DNA of 64,000 nucleotides from an uncultured bacterium (GTDB lineage Bacteria > Sysuimicrobiota > Sysuimicrobiia > Sysuimicrobiales > Sysuimicrobiaceae). Below are positions 47,596 through 58,089 of this stretch, piece after piece. Under the pieces are notes generated by a model. That model worked only from the letters and a program-made list of their open reading frames with translations. It was not told the DNA's origin and made no database searches. The stretch is from NCBI GenBank assembly GCA_938028835.1, contig CALIMJ010000008.1, forward strand, positions 155,332 through 219,331, written 5' to 3'. A program made the position numbers and the translations under genes. How positions within the stretch are numbered: position 1 is the first letter of the stretch; each line of letters begins with the position of its first letter.

Positions 47596-50499
47596 ATGCC
47601 GCTAGACCGCATCGTCGTCCGGGGAGCGCGGGAGCACAACCTCAAGAACGTCACGGTGGAAATCCCCCGGGACCGGCTGGTGGTGTTCACGGGGATCTCC
47701 GGCTCCGGCAAGTCCACCCTGGCTTTCGACACCATCTACGCGGAGGGCCAGCGGAAGTACGTGGAGAGCCTCTCCGCCTATGCGCGGCAGTTCCTGGGGC
47801 TGATGGAGAAGCCCGACGTGGACTCCATCGACGGGCTGTCGCCCGCGGTGTCCATCGACCAGAAAGGGGCCCCCCGCAACCCGCGGTCCACCGTGGGTAC
47901 GGTGACGGAGATCTACGACTACCTGCGGCTGCTGTTCGCCCGCATCGGACAGCCCCACTGTCCGGTGTGCGACCGGCCCATCGCCCGACAGACCCCCGAG
48001 CAGATCGTGGACCGGGTCCTGGCGTTGCCGGAGGGCAGCCGGATCTACGTCCTGGGGCCCGTGGTGCGGGGCCGCAAGGGCGAATACCGCCAGCTGTTCG
48101 ACGACCTGAGGCGGCAGGGCTTCGCCCGGGTCCGGGTGGACGGGGTCCTGTATGAGCTTGCGGAGTCCATCGTGCTGGACAAGAACCGCAAGCACGACAT
48201 CGAGGTGGTAGTGGACCGGCTGGTCACCAAGCCGGAGGCGCGCTCCCGGCTCCACGAATCGGTGGAGACCGCCCTCAAGCTGGGCCAGGGCCTCGCGTAC
48301 GTGTGGCGGGAGACCGACGCTCCGGACGGGGAGCTGCTGACCTTCTCCACCGCCTTCGCGTGTCCCGAGCACGGCACCACCCTGCCGGAGGTGGAACCCC
48401 GGATCTTCTCCTTCAACAGCCCCTACGGGGCCTGCCCCAAGTGCTCCGGCCTGGGCTACCGGCAGGAGGTGGACCCCGAACTGGTCCTGGACCCGGACAA
48501 GTCCCTGGCGGACGGCGCCGTGGTCCCGTGGGCCGCGAGCACCGCGGAGTACTACGACCAGCTCCTGCGGTCCCTGGCCCAGGCGTACGGGGTGGACTGG
48601 AAGGCCCCCCTGCGCCAGCTGCCCCGGTCCTTCGTCCGCGTGCTCCTGTACGGGTCCGACCGGCCCATCCGGCTCCGGTACCACAACCGCTACGGGATCC
48701 TGCGGTCGTACGAGACGGAGTTCGAGGGCGTGGTGCACTACCTGGAGCGCCGCTACCGGGAGACGGACTCGGAGGCGGTGAAGGACGAGATCGAGCGGTA
48801 CATGAGCCTGGTGCCCTGTCCCGAGTGCCGCGGGACGCGGCTCAAGCGGGAGAGCCTGAGCGTGCGGGTGGGGGGGCGCAACATCGCGGAGGTCACCGCC
48901 CTGACGGTCCGCCAGTGCCTGGAGTTCTTCGAGAACCTGCGGCTGTCGGAGCGGGAGGAGCTGATCGCGCACCAGGTGCTCAAGGAGATCCGCAGCCGGC
49001 TCGGGTTCCTGGTGAACGTGGGGCTGGACTACCTGACCCTGGACCGTATGGCCAACACCCTGTCGGGCGGCGAGGCGCAGCGCATCCGCTTGGCCACGCA
49101 GATCGGGTCCGGCCTCATGGGGGTCCTGTACGTGCTGGACGAGCCCAGCATCGGCCTGCACCAGCGGGACAACCACCGTCTCATCGACACCCTGAAACGG
49201 CTGCGGGACCTGGGCAACACCATCATCGTGGTGGAACACGACGAGGACACCATCCGCTCCGCGGACTGGATCGTGGACATCGGCCCCGGAGCAGGGAAAC
49301 ACGGTGGGGAGATCGTGGTGTCCGGCACCCTGGAGGACGTGATCCGGGAGAAGCGGTCCATCACGGGGCGGTACCTGGCGGGGGAGCGTCGGATCCCCCT
49401 GCCCGCGCGGCGCCGCCCGCCGCAGGGCAAGTGGCTGGTGGTGCGGGGCGCGCGGGAGCACAACCTGAAGGGGATCGACGTGGCGTTCCCCCTGGGCCTG
49501 TTCGTGTGCGTGACAGGGGTCTCGGGCTCCGGCAAGTCCACGCTGGTGGACGAGATCCTCTACCGAGCCCTGGCCCAGAAGGTGATGGGGACCCGGGTGC
49601 GCCCGGGGGCGCACGACGCGGTGGAGGGCTGGGAGCACGTGGACAAGGTCATCGAGATCGACCAGTCCCCCATCGGCCGTACGCCCCGCAGCAACCCCGC
49701 CACCTATACGAAGACCTTCGACCTCATCCGGGAGCTGTTCGCCTCCACCCCGGAGGCCCGCATGCGGGGCTACGGGCCCGGGCGGTTCTCCTTCAACGTG
49801 CGGGGCGGGCGCTGCGAGGCCTGCGAGGGGGACGGGATTGTCCGGATCGAGATGCACTTCCTGCCGGACGTGTACGTGCCCTGCGAGGTGTGCAAGGGCA
49901 AGCGCTACAACCGGGAGACCCTGCAGGTGCTGTACCGGGGCAAGAGCATCGCGGACGTCCTGGAGATGACGGTGGACGAGGCGCTGGAGTTCTTCTCCGC
50001 CATCCCCCGCCTGCGGAGGAAGCTCCAGACGCTGCAGGACGTGGGGCTGGGCTACATCCAGCTGGGCCAGCCCGCCACCACCCTCTCCGGGGGCGAGGCC
50101 CAGCGGGTGAAGCTGGCCGCGGAGCTCTCCCGGCGCGACACCGGCCGCACCCTGTACATCCTGGACGAGCCCACCGTGGGGCTGCACTTCGCGGACGTGG
50201 AGCGGTTGCTGCAGGTGCTGCACCGGCTGGTGGACGCCGGCAACACCGTGGTGGTGATCGAGCACAACCTGGACGTGATCAAGACTGCGGACTGGGTGAT
50301 CGACCTGGGGCCGGAGGGCGGTGAGCTGGGGGGCCGGGTGGTGGCGGAGGGCACGCCCGAGGAGGTGGCCGCCTGCGACCACTCCTACACCGGGCAGTTC
50401 CTGCGGAGGGTGCTGGACCCCGCAAAGGTGGAGGAGTCCCGCCGGCGGTTGGCCCGCCAGCCTGCCGGAGCCGTGGGTGCGGGCCTGGCGGGACGGTAG
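47596..50499 (+). CDS. uvrA: Excinuclease ABC subunit A
   Basis: A 967-residue dimeric ABC ATPase that finds DNA damage and loads UvrB. Two nucleotide-binding domains are evident: [20 protein letters not shown] and [14 protein letters not shown], each with LSGGEAQR signatures. The Zn-binding modules are present ([16 protein letters not shown] with [16 protein letters not shown] with [10 protein letters not shown]). Family length is ~940-970, so it is complete, with an extra Ala/Gly tail. It directly follows the VOC gene in the uvrB cluster. Confidence 0.97.
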   Translation: MPLDRIVVRGAREHNLKNVTVEIPRDRLVVFTGISGSGKSTLAFDTIYAEGQRKYVESLSAYARQFLGLMEKPDVDSIDGLSPAVSIDQKGAPRNPRSTVGTVTEIYDYLRLLFARIGQPHCPVCDRPIARQTPEQIVDRVLALPEGSRIYVLGPVVRGRKGEYRQLFDDLRRQGFARVRVDGVLYELAESIVLDKNRKHDIEVVVDRLVTKPEARSRLHESVETALKLGQGLAYVWRETDAPDGELLTFSTAFACPEHGTTLPEVEPRIFSFNSPYGACPKCSGLGYRQEVDPELVLDPDKSLADGAVVPWAASTAEYYDQLLRSLAQAYGVDWKAPLRQLPRSFVRVLLYGSDRPIRLRYHNRYGILRSYETEFEGVVHYLERRYRETDSEAVKDEIERYMSLVPCPECRGTRLKRESLSVRVGGRNIAEVTALTVRQCLEFFENLRLSEREELIAHQVLKEIRSRLGFLVNVGLDYLTLDRMANTLSGGEAQRIRLATQIGSGLMGVLYVLDEPSIGLHQRDNHRLIDTLKRLRDLGNTIIVVEHDEDTIRSADWIVDIGPGAGKHGGEIVVSGTLEDVIREKRSITGRYLAGERRIPLPARRRPPQGKWLVVRGAREHNLKGIDVAFPLGLFVCVTGVSGSGKSTLVDEILYRALAQKVMGTRVRPGAHDAVEGWEHVDKVIEIDQSPIGRTPRSNPATYTKTFDLIRELFASTPEARMRGYGPGRFSFNVRGGRCEACEGDGIVRIEMHFLPDVYVPCEVCKGKRYNRETLQVLYRGKSIADVLEMTVDEALEFFSAIPRLRRKLQTLQDVGLGYIQLGQPATTLSGGEAQRVKLAAELSRRDTGRTLYILDEPTVGLHFADVERLLQVLHRLVDAGNTVVVIEHNLDVIKTADWVIDLGPEGGELGGRVVAEGTPEEVAACDHSYTGQFLRRVLDPAKVEESRRRLARQPAGAVGAGLAGR

Positions 50500-50547
50500 T
50501 CCCGTGGGGCCTCACCTAGACGACCGTCCCCTCGGGAGAGACCGCCT

Positions 50548-53500
50548 GTGACCCTCCCCCGCTTCCACCCCGCGGTGCTCCGCTGGTTCCGGGAGCGGTT
50601 CGCCGAGCCCACCCCCGTGCAGGAGCGAGGCTGGCGGGAGGTGGCCTCCCGCCGGGACACCCTCCTGCTGGCGCCCACCGGTTCCGGGAAGACCCTGGCC
50701 GCGTTCCTGTGGGCCCTGAACGACCTGCTATCTAGCGAACCGCTTCCCGACGAGACCCGCGTCCTGTACGTGTCGCCGCTACGGGCGCTCAGCCACGACG
50801 TGCACCGCAACCTGGAGGAACCGCTGCGGGAGATCCGGCGTCTCGCCCACACGCTGGGCTACAGCCTCCCCGAGGTACGGGTGGCAGTGCGCACGGGCGA
50901 TACCCTGCCCCGGGAGCGGGAGCGCATGAAGCGGACCCCACCGCACGTCCTCATCACGACCCCGGAGTCCCTCTACCTGCTCCTCACCGCGGCGCGTACC
51001 CGGGCCCTCCTGCGGACCGTCCGGACGGTGATCGTGGACGAGCTGCACGCCCTGGCCCAGGACAAACGCGGGGCACACCTCAGCCTCAGCCTGGAGCGGC
51101 TCGAGCGGGTAGCGGACCGCAGACCGCAGCGCGTGGGGCTCAGCGCCACCGCGCGCCCCGTGGAGGCACTGGCGGGCCTCCTGGTGGGGACCGAGCGGGC
51201 GTCCGGCGACTCGCCGGACTGCGCGGTGGTGGACGAGGGCTGGCGACGGGACTGGGACCTGTCCGTGTGGGTCCCCGAGCAGGTCCTGGGGCCGGTGGCC
51301 ACCCACGAGATCTGGGCGGAGGTCTACGACCGCATCGCGGAGCTGGCGCGCCGGCACCGTACCACCCTGGTGTTCGTGAGCACCCGACGCCTGGCGGAGC
51401 GTGTGGCGCACCGGCTGACCCTGCGGCTGGGAGAAGGACGGGTGGCCACCCACCACGGGAGCCTGGCGCGGCCCCTGCGGCACGAGACCGAGCAGCGGCT
51501 AAAGCTCGGAGAGCTTTCCGTGGTGGTGGCCACCGCGTCGCTGGAGCTCGGCATCGACATTGGGTCTGTGGACCTGGTCTGCCACGTGGGCGCCCCGCGC
51601 GCCATCGGGACCCTCCTGCAGCGGGTGGGCAGGTCCGGCCACGGGCTGGATCGCACGCCCAAGGGCGTGCTGTTCCCCCTGACCCGGGATGAGCTGGTGC
51701 AGTGTGCGGCGGCCATCGGCGCGGTGCGGGCGGGCCAGCTGGACCGGGTGCGCCTGCCCCGCAAGCCCCTGGATGTTTTGGCCCAGCAGCTGGCCGCGGA
51801 GGCCGCCGCCCAGCCCTCTTCCGCAGACGACCTCTGGCGCATGGCCCGGCGCGCCTACCCCTACCGGGGGCTCTCGCGGGGGGAGTTCGACCTGGTGCTG
51901 CAGATGCTGGCAGACGGGGTGGCGCCCTCCTGGGGCCGGGCAGGAGCCCTACTGCACTGGGACCGGACCACCGGCGCGGTGCGGGCCCGTCGCGGGACCC
52001 GGACCCTGGCCCTCACCTCCGGCGGGACCATCCCGGAGACCTTCGAGTACGACGTGGTGGCGGAGCCGGACGAAAAACTGGTGGGCCGGGTGAACGAAGA
52101 CTTCGCGGTGGAGTCTCAGGCGGGCGATGTCTTCCTGCTGGGGAACACCAGCTGGCGGGTCCGGCGCGTGGAGTCCGCGGGCCGGGTGAGGGTGGAAAAC
52201 GCCCACGGCGCTAGCCCCACCGTCCCCTTCTGGCTCGGGGAGGCACCCTCCCGCACCACGGAGCTGTCCCAGGCCGTGAGCGAGCTGCGGGAGGAGGTGG
52301 CCCGGCGCGCCGCAGACCCCGAGGCCGCGGTGGCCTACCTCATGGAGCACGGGGGTCTGGACCGGCCCGGGGCCGAGCAGCTGGTGGACTACGTGCGGCA
52401 GACCCTGGCCGTGCTGGGCTGCGTGCCCACGCAACGCTGTGTGGTGGCGGAACGGTTCTTCGACGAGGCCGGCGGCATGCAGCTGGTCTTGCACGCCCCT
52501 TTCGGGGCCCGCGTCAACCGGGCCTGGGGGTTGGCGCTGCGCAAGCGCTTCTGCCTGACCTTCGACTTCGAGCTGCAGGCCGCGGCTACCGACGACGGCA
52601 TCGTGCTGTCTCTGGGCGAGCAGCACAGCTTCCCTCTGGAGGCCATCTTCGGCTTCGTTCGCCCCCACACGGTGCGCAAGGACCTCCTGCAGGCCATCCT
52701 GCAGTCACCCCTGTTTACCACCCGCTGGCGCCAGAACGCGGGCCGGGCCCTGGCGGTCCCGCGACGGTGGGGCGGCCGTCGCGTACCGCCCCAGGTCCAG
52801 CGCATGCGGGCGGAGGACCTGCTGGCCGCGGTGTTCCCGGAGCAGGTGGGCTGCCAGGACAACCGCACGGGGCCCCTCACCCCACCGGATCACCCGTTGG
52901 TGAACCAGACCCTCGCGGACTGCCTGGAGGACGCCCTGGACGTGGAAGGCCTGGCGGCAGTGGTAGAGGCCTTGGAGCGGGGCGAGATCCGGACCGTGGC
53001 GGTGGACACCCCGCAGCCGTCGCCCATGTCCCACGAGATCCTGAGCGCGAACCCGTACGCGTTCCTGGACGATGCGCCCCTGGAGGAGCGGCGCGCAAGG
53101 GCGGTGAGCCTGCGCCGGGTGGACCCGGAGCTGGCTGCGGGCCCAGGAGCTCTGGATCCAGACGCCATCGAGGAGGTGCGGGCTCAGGCGCGTCCCGACG
53201 TCCGGGACGCCGACGAGCTGCACGACCTGCTGCAGACGGTGACGTTGCTGCCGCGTGCGGAAGCGCAGCCGTGGGAGCGCTTCGCCGTGGAGCTGGTGCA
53301 GGCCGGGCGTGCGGTGCGGGTGGAGGCCGAGGGCCTTGCTGGCTACGCCGCTTGGGAGCGGGCCGCCGCGGTGCGGGCCATCTGGCCCGGCGCGCGATTC
53401 GTCCCAGACCCGGGGGAGGACGTGAGGGTAACCCGGGACGCGGCGGTGCAGGACCTGGTGCACGGCTGGATGCTGCACGGCGGGCCCGTCACCGCGTCGG

Positions 53501-54747
53501 AGCTGGCGTGCCGGCTCCACGTTCCCACGGAGGACGTCCGCGGGGCCCTGACGGCCCTGGAAGGGCGCGGGATCGCCCTGCGGGGCCGGTTCACTCCCGG
53601 CACACAAGAAGAGGAGTGGTGCGAGCGGCGGCTGCTGGCGCGGATCCACCGGCTCACGGTGGCGCGGCTCCGACGGGAGATCGAACCCGCGAGCCCGGCG
53701 GACTTCCTGCGGTTTCTGCTCCGGTGGCAGCACGTGCACCCGGGGACCCAGCTGCACGGGCGGGCGGGGCTGTTGGAGGTGCTCCGGCAGCTCCAGGGCT
53801 TTGAGCTTCCGGCCTCCGCGTGGGAGGAATGGGTCCTGCCCGTCCGCGTGGCCGGGTACAGCGCCGCGGAGCTGGACCACCTGTGCCTTGCTGGGCTGGT
53901 GGCGTGGGGGAGGATCGCACCGGGAAGATCAGACGCCGCCGACCCGATAGCTCGGCGGGCGCGCCTAGCGCGCCACACCCCCATCGCCTTCCTCCTCCGG
54001 GAGGACCTGGCCGTCTACCTGCCCGCCAAGCCCCCAGCGGTGAAGCTGTCGGCCCTGGCGGAGGAGGTGGACGGGTGGCTGCGGTCGCGGGGGGCATCTT
54101 TCCTTCCGGAAGTGGCGCGGGCGCTGCGCAGGCTGCCCTCGGAGGTGGAGGAGGCGCTCTGGGAGCTGGTGGCGGCAGGCCGTGTCACGGGTGACGGGAT
54201 GGGCGGGTTGCGCGCCCTGCTCCAACGCGGCCGACGCGGAGCCCGCCGGCGACTGCGTTTGCTGGGCGCTCAGCTGCCCCCGCCCACGGGTCGGTGGGCG
54301 CCGTGGGGCGAAGCCCCTGCCCTCGGGGAGGCTGAGCGGATGGAGCGGGTCGCGGACCAGCTCCTGCGCCGCTACGGCGTGGTGTTCCGCGAGGTCCTGG
54401 CCAGGGAGCGAGCTGCCCCGCCGTGGCGGGAGGTGGTCCGGGTGTACCGGCGTTGGGAGGCGCAGGGCCGGATCCGGGGCGGCCGTTTTGTCTCAGGCTT
54501 TGCGGGCGAGCAGTTTGCGCTGCCGGAGGCGGTGGAGGGCCTGCGGGCGGTCCGCAGATCCGCGGCCGCAGGGGAGGTGGTGGTGCTGTCCGCGGCCGAC
54601 CCGCTGAACCTTGCGGGGATCCTCGTGCCGGGCGACCGGCTCCCGCCGTTTTCCGGCCTGGGGATGGTGGTGCGCGACGGCCGCGTGGCAGAGGTCGGGC
54701 CACCGGGCGCGCTGCTACGCCAGCTGAGCTGGCCCGGCCGAGCGTGA
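50548..54747 (+). CDS. lhr: Lhr-type long superfamily 2 DNA helicase
   Basis: A 1399-residue helicase. Motifs I-VI are in the first ~400 residues: LLLAPTGSGKTLAAFLWALN, DELHALAQDKRG, LSATARPVEALAG, FVSTRRLAERVAHRL, ATASLELGIDIGSVDLV, and LQRVGRSGHGLD. A winged helix and the Lhr-core domain follow, and then ~550 residues of the long C-terminal extension found in Lhr of actinobacteria and proteobacteria. Lhr translocates 3'-5' on DNA and is linked to repair. Here it lies 48 bases after uvrA. It starts at GTG 50548. The DEAH-type box reads DELH. Confidence 0.93.
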   Translation: MTLPRFHPAVLRWFRERFAEPTPVQERGWREVASRRDTLLLAPTGSGKTLAAFLWALNDLLSSEPLPDETRVLYVSPLRALSHDVHRNLEEPLREIRRLAHTLGYSLPEVRVAVRTGDTLPRERERMKRTPPHVLITTPESLYLLLTAARTRALLRTVRTVIVDELHALAQDKRGAHLSLSLERLERVADRRPQRVGLSATARPVEALAGLLVGTERASGDSPDCAVVDEGWRRDWDLSVWVPEQVLGPVATHEIWAEVYDRIAELARRHRTTLVFVSTRRLAERVAHRLTLRLGEGRVATHHGSLARPLRHETEQRLKLGELSVVVATASLELGIDIGSVDLVCHVGAPRAIGTLLQRVGRSGHGLDRTPKGVLFPLTRDELVQCAAAIGAVRAGQLDRVRLPRKPLDVLAQQLAAEAAAQPSSADDLWRMARRAYPYRGLSRGEFDLVLQMLADGVAPSWGRAGALLHWDRTTGAVRARRGTRTLALTSGGTIPETFEYDVVAEPDEKLVGRVNEDFAVESQAGDVFLLGNTSWRVRRVESAGRVRVENAHGASPTVPFWLGEAPSRTTELSQAVSELREEVARRAADPEAAVAYLMEHGGLDRPGAEQLVDYVRQTLAVLGCVPTQRCVVAERFFDEAGGMQLVLHAPFGARVNRAWGLALRKRFCLTFDFELQAAATDDGIVLSLGEQHSFPLEAIFGFVRPHTVRKDLLQAILQSPLFTTRWRQNAGRALAVPRRWGGRRVPPQVQRMRAEDLLAAVFPEQVGCQDNRTGPLTPPDHPLVNQTLADCLEDALDVEGLAAVVEALERGEIRTVAVDTPQPSPMSHEILSANPYAFLDDAPLEERRARAVSLRRVDPELAAGPGALDPDAIEEVRAQARPDVRDADELHDLLQTVTLLPRAEAQPWERFAVELVQAGRAVRVEAEGLAGYAAWERAAAVRAIWPGARFVPDPGEDVRVTRDAAVQDLVHGWMLHGGPVTASELACRLHVPTEDVRGALTALEGRGIALRGRFTPGTQEEEWCERRLLARIHRLTVARLRREIEPASPADFLRFLLRWQHVHPGTQLHGRAGLLEVLRQLQGFELPASAWEEWVLPVRVAGYSAAELDHLCLAGLVAWGRIAPGRSDAADPIARRARLARHTPIAFLLREDLAVYLPAKPPAVKLSALAEEVDGWLRSRGASFLPEVARALRRLPSEVEEALWELVAAGRVTGDGMGGLRALLQRGRRGARRRLRLLGAQLPPPTGRWAPWGEAPALGEAERMERVADQLLRRYGVVFREVLARERAAPPWREVVRVYRRWEAQGRIRGGRFVSGFAGEQFALPEAVEGLRAVRRSAAAGEVVVLSAADPLNLAGILVPGDRLPPFSGLGMVVRDGRVAEVGPPGALLRQLSWPGRA

Positions 54748-54787
54748 ACCGAGCTCGGAAAGGGGATCGACCGCGGCGGGCCCCTCG

Positions 54788-55954
54788 CTAACGCGCCGAG
54801 CTACGCAGGAAGTCGCCGATGCGGGCCGCCGCCTCCTCCAAGCGCTCGGGGGGCTGCACCAGGGCGATCCGCACGTAGCCCCTCCCGCCCGGGCCGAAGC
54901 CCTGGCCAGGGGACAGCGCCACCCCCGTTCTGCGGCACAGCTCCACCGCGAACGCCACGTCGTCCACTTCGCCGGGGACCCGCGCCCACAGGTACAGGGT
55001 GGCCCGAGGCAGGGGAACCTCCCAGCCTGCCTCCTGCAGCGCCCGGACCAGCACGTCCCGACGCTCCCGGAACACCGCCACCTGCTCCCGTACCCACGCT
55101 TCCGGCTGTTGGAGGGCGGTGATCCCCATGCGGAGGATCCCCTGATACTGGTTGAAGTCCAGGGCGGACTTCACTGTTTCCAGCGCCGCGATGGCCTCGG
55201 AGTTCCCCACGGCGAACGCCAGCCGGAAGCCACCCATGTGGTAGGACTTGGACAGGGTGAAGAACTCCACGCACCGATCCCGGGCGCCCGGCAGCGCCAG
55301 CGGCGAGGGCGCCGGCCCGTCGAACACCATGTCCACGTAGGGATTGTCGTGCACCAGGAACACGTCGTGGCGGCGGCAGAACTCCAGGGCGCGGGCGAAG
55401 AAGCCGAGGTCGGCCACCGCGGCGGTGGGGTTGTTCGGGTAGTTCAGGATCAGCACCCGCGCCCGTCGGGCCACCTCCTCGGGGATGGCGTCCAGGTCCG
55501 GGAGCAGGTCCTCGCGGAGGGGGACGGGGAACACCTCCAGCCCCGCCAGCGCCGCCATCCCCCAGTAGGGCGGGTAGGCCACCTCCGGGATCAGGACCAG
55601 GTCGCCGGGGTCGGTGAGGGCCAGCAGCAGGTGGCCGATCCCCTCCTGGCTGCCCACCAGGCTCAGCATCTCCGTGTCGGGGTCAAAGGTGACCCCGTAC
55701 CGGTGCTCGTACCAGCCCGACGCCGCCTCCAGGAAGGGCCGCGTGGCGGAGCGCAACGTGTACTGGTGGGTGGCCCGGTCCAGCAGGGCTTCCGCCAGGG
55801 TCTGCAGGGCCGGGCCCGGGGGAGACAGGTCGCTGGAGCCCAGCGACAGGTCGATGATCCCCAGCCCCGAAGCGCGCGCCTCCTGCTTGGCCCGATCCAT
55901 GAGGAGGAACACCGACTGCGGGATGGCGCGGGCGCGGCGCGAAGTCCAGGACAT
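54788..55954 (-). CDS. Class I/II PLP aminotransferase (LL-diaminopimelate/aspartate-type)
   Basis: A 388-residue fold-type I aminotransferase. Recognisable are LGSSDLSPP at the N-terminus, SLVGSQEGIGHLLLAL, IPEVAYPPYW, LNYPNNPTAAVA, the HDNPYVDMVF Asp that contacts the PLP ring, and the PLP Lys in TLSKSYHMGGFRLAF. It resembles the DapL/aspartate aminotransferase group that makes LL-diaminopimelate in one step, but the substrate is not certain. It is transcribed divergently from uvrC, with GGAGG before ATG 55954. Confidence 0.87.
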   Translation of the reverse strand: MSWTSRRARAIPQSVFLLMDRAKQEARASGLGIIDLSLGSSDLSPPGPALQTLAEALLDRATHQYTLRSATRPFLEAASGWYEHRYGVTFDPDTEMLSLVGSQEGIGHLLLALTDPGDLVLIPEVAYPPYWGMAALAGLEVFPVPLREDLLPDLDAIPEEVARRARVLILNYPNNPTAAVADLGFFARALEFCRRHDVFLVHDNPYVDMVFDGPAPSPLALPGARDRCVEFFTLSKSYHMGGFRLAFAVGNSEAIAALETVKSALDFNQYQGILRMGITALQQPEAWVREQVAVFRERRDVLVRALQEAGWEVPLPRATLYLWARVPGEVDDVAFAVELCRRTGVALSPGQGFGPGGRGYVRIALVQPPERLEEAAARIGDFLRSSAR

Positions 55955-55993
55955 GGAAGACCTCCGTTCCGTGTGAAGGACGCTTTGGGTCTT

Positions 55994-56022
55994 AGTGTAC
56001 CCGTCTGGGGCAACCGTGTCTG
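55994..56022 (-). promoter_or_regulatory. Promoter of the aminotransferase gene
   Basis: On the minus strand CAGACA (56022-56017) and TACACT (55999-55994) are 17 bases apart, predicting a leader of about 34 bases. The -35 matches the consensus at four of six positions. Confidence 0.45.
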
Positions 56023-56048
56023 CTCCCGCCGCCTTCGGGTGGGTGGTC

Positions 56049-56054
56049 TAGAAT
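56049..56054 (+). promoter_or_regulatory. -10 hexamer of uvrC with leaderless spacing
   Basis: TAGAAT ends seven bases before ATG 56062. An earlier in-frame ATG at 56053 falls inside the hexamer and would not be transcribed, so 56062 is the better start. No ribosome-binding site is seen. Confidence 0.5.
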
Positions 56055-56061
56055 GGGGACG

Positions 56062-57945
56062 ATGGAGCGCGCGGCGAACCTGGAGGAGAAACTGCGGGCT
56101 CTGCCCCACCGGCCGGGCGTGTACCTGCTGAGGGACCGGTCGGGCAGGGTGATCTATGTGGGGAAGGCCTCCAGCTTGCGCAACCGGGTGCGCAGCTACT
56201 TCCAGGACCCCGCCTCGGTGGGCTCCCCGCGGGTGCGACACCTGATGACCAAGGTGTTCGACTTCGACGTGGTGGCGTGCGCCAACGAGGTGGAGGCCCT
56301 CATCCTGGAGACCAACCTGATCCAGCAGCACCGACCCAAGTACAACGTGCGGATGGCCGACGACAAGGCCTACCCGTACGTGAAGATCACCCACGAGCCC
56401 TACCCGAGGATCGTCATGACCCGGCGGCTGAGCCGGGACGGCGCCCACTACTTCGGGCCCTACCCGTACCACGAGCCCAAGCTGGTGGGCCGGACCATCC
56501 GGACCATCCGGAAGCTGTTCAAGCTCCGGAGCTGTGAGGTGGACGTGGAGCACAAGCTGCCGCGGCCGTGCCTGGACTACGCCATCGGGCAGTGCACCGC
56601 GCCGTGCGTGGCGTGGGGCCCCTCCCGGGAGCAGTACGCGGAGCAGGTGCGCCAGGCCGTCCTGTTCCTGCAGGGCAAGCAGGAGGCGCTGGTGGACCAG
56701 CTCCGCCGGGAGATGGAGGAGGCGGCCAGCCGGTTGGAGTTCGAGCGGGCCGCAGCCCTGCGGGACCAGATCCAGGCCGTCCAGGCCATCGCGGAGCGGC
56801 AGCGCACCGCGGGGGCGAGCCAGGACGATCGCGACGTGGTGGCCGTTCACGTGGACGGCGACGACGCCTGCGCGCAGGTGTTCTTCGTCCGCGCGGGGCG
56901 GCTGTCGGGACAGGAGCACTTCTTCCTCACGGGCGCCCAGGCGCACCCTACCGCGGAGGTGCTGCGGACCTTCCTGGAGCAGTACTACGAGCACGCGCCT
57001 GCCGTCCCCCCGGAGGTGGTGATCCCGGAGCCGGTGGAAGGGCAGGAGGTCATCGCGCGGTGGCTGTCCGAGCGGCGGGGCTCTGCGGTTCGGGTGGTGG
57101 TGGCCAAGCGGGGGGACCGGCGGCGGCTGGTGGAGATGGCCCGGGACAACGCGCGGCTGCACCTGGAGCAGGAGCGGGTGCGCCTGGCCGGCCGTGAGGG
57201 GGCGTCGGTGCGGGCCCTGCAGCAGGTCCTGGGGCTGGAGGAGCCCCCCTTCCGCATCGAAGGCTACGACGTCAGCAACCTGCAGCACGGGGAGGCGGTA
57301 GCCTCCCTGGTCACCTTCGAGGGCGGCCGGCCCCGCCGGGATGGGTACCGGCGGTTCCGCATCAAGTTCACGCCAGGGCCCAACGACTACGCCATGCTGC
57401 AGGAGGCGCTGCGGCGTCGCTTCCAGAACGCCCGGGAGGAGCAGGAGAAACTGGACCGGGACGAACCGGTGAGGCCCAGGTGGTCCGTGCTGCCCGACCT
57501 GATCCTCATCGACGGCGGCAAGGGCCAGCTGTCCGCGGCCCTGGAGGTGCTGTTCGAGTACAACGTGCGGGTGCCGGTGGTGGCCCTGGCGAAGCGAGAG
57601 GAGCTGGTGTTCCAGCCCGGACGTGAGGAGCCCCTGCGCCTGCCGCGGGACTCCGCGGCACTACAGCTGCTGCAGCGGGTCCGGGACGAGGCCCACCGGT
57701 TCGCCCACGCGTACCACGAGCAGCTCCGGGGACGGCGGGTGGTCTACTCGGTGCTGGACGAGGTGCCGGGCATCGGTGAGAAGCGCAAGCGGGAGCTGAT
57801 CCGGCACTTCGGGTCCGTCCGCCGCCTCCGGGAGGCCACCGAGGACGAGGTGGCGGCGGTGGTGGGCCGGTCAGCTGCGCGACGGGTGCTGGAGTACCTG
57901 CGGACGCACGAGCTGCCCCACTACCGGCAGGAGGCGGTGCGCTGA
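56062..57945 (+). CDS. uvrC: Excinuclease ABC subunit C
   Basis: A 627-residue dual-incision nuclease of nucleotide-excision repair. The N-terminal GIY-YIG domain (RPGVYLLRDRSGRVIYVGKA, residues ~15-90) makes the 3' cut. A Cys cluster (RPCLDYAIGQCTAPC) and a UVR motif near 215-240 (MEEAASRLEFERAAALRDQI) bind UvrB. The RNase H-like domain (~350-560, GYDVSNLQHGEAVAS, LILIDGGKGQLSAAL) makes the 5' cut, and tandem HhH motifs end the protein (VPGIGEKRKRELIRHFGSV). All domains are present. Confidence 0.97.
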   Translation: MERAANLEEKLRALPHRPGVYLLRDRSGRVIYVGKASSLRNRVRSYFQDPASVGSPRVRHLMTKVFDFDVVACANEVEALILETNLIQQHRPKYNVRMADDKAYPYVKITHEPYPRIVMTRRLSRDGAHYFGPYPYHEPKLVGRTIRTIRKLFKLRSCEVDVEHKLPRPCLDYAIGQCTAPCVAWGPSREQYAEQVRQAVLFLQGKQEALVDQLRREMEEAASRLEFERAAALRDQIQAVQAIAERQRTAGASQDDRDVVAVHVDGDDACAQVFFVRAGRLSGQEHFFLTGAQAHPTAEVLRTFLEQYYEHAPAVPPEVVIPEPVEGQEVIARWLSERRGSAVRVVVAKRGDRRRLVEMARDNARLHLEQERVRLAGREGASVRALQQVLGLEEPPFRIEGYDVSNLQHGEAVASLVTFEGGRPRRDGYRRFRIKFTPGPNDYAMLQEALRRRFQNAREEQEKLDRDEPVRPRWSVLPDLILIDGGKGQLSAALEVLFEYNVRVPVVALAKREELVFQPGREEPLRLPRDSAALQLLQRVRDEAHRFAHAYHEQLRGRRVVYSVLDEVPGIGEKRKRELIRHFGSVRRLREATEDEVAAVVGRSAARRVLEYLRTHELPHYRQEAVR

Positions 57946-58089
57946 GCGGGCGGCCACCTCGCCCCGTTCTGTCAGGTGGTGTAGGTGCGGGCGGTGTGCT
58001 GGCTCGGTGGCCGCCCGGGGCCGCCCGGTGCCCGGCTCGGCCAAGGGGTGGGCGAGACTCGTGCCCCTGGTCCCGTGAAACCGTCCCCG

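Noticed and set aside
47602..50382. 926-codon antisense open frame over uvrA
   Set aside because: Shadow of uvrA: the sense strand encodes a complete, motif-rich UvrA.
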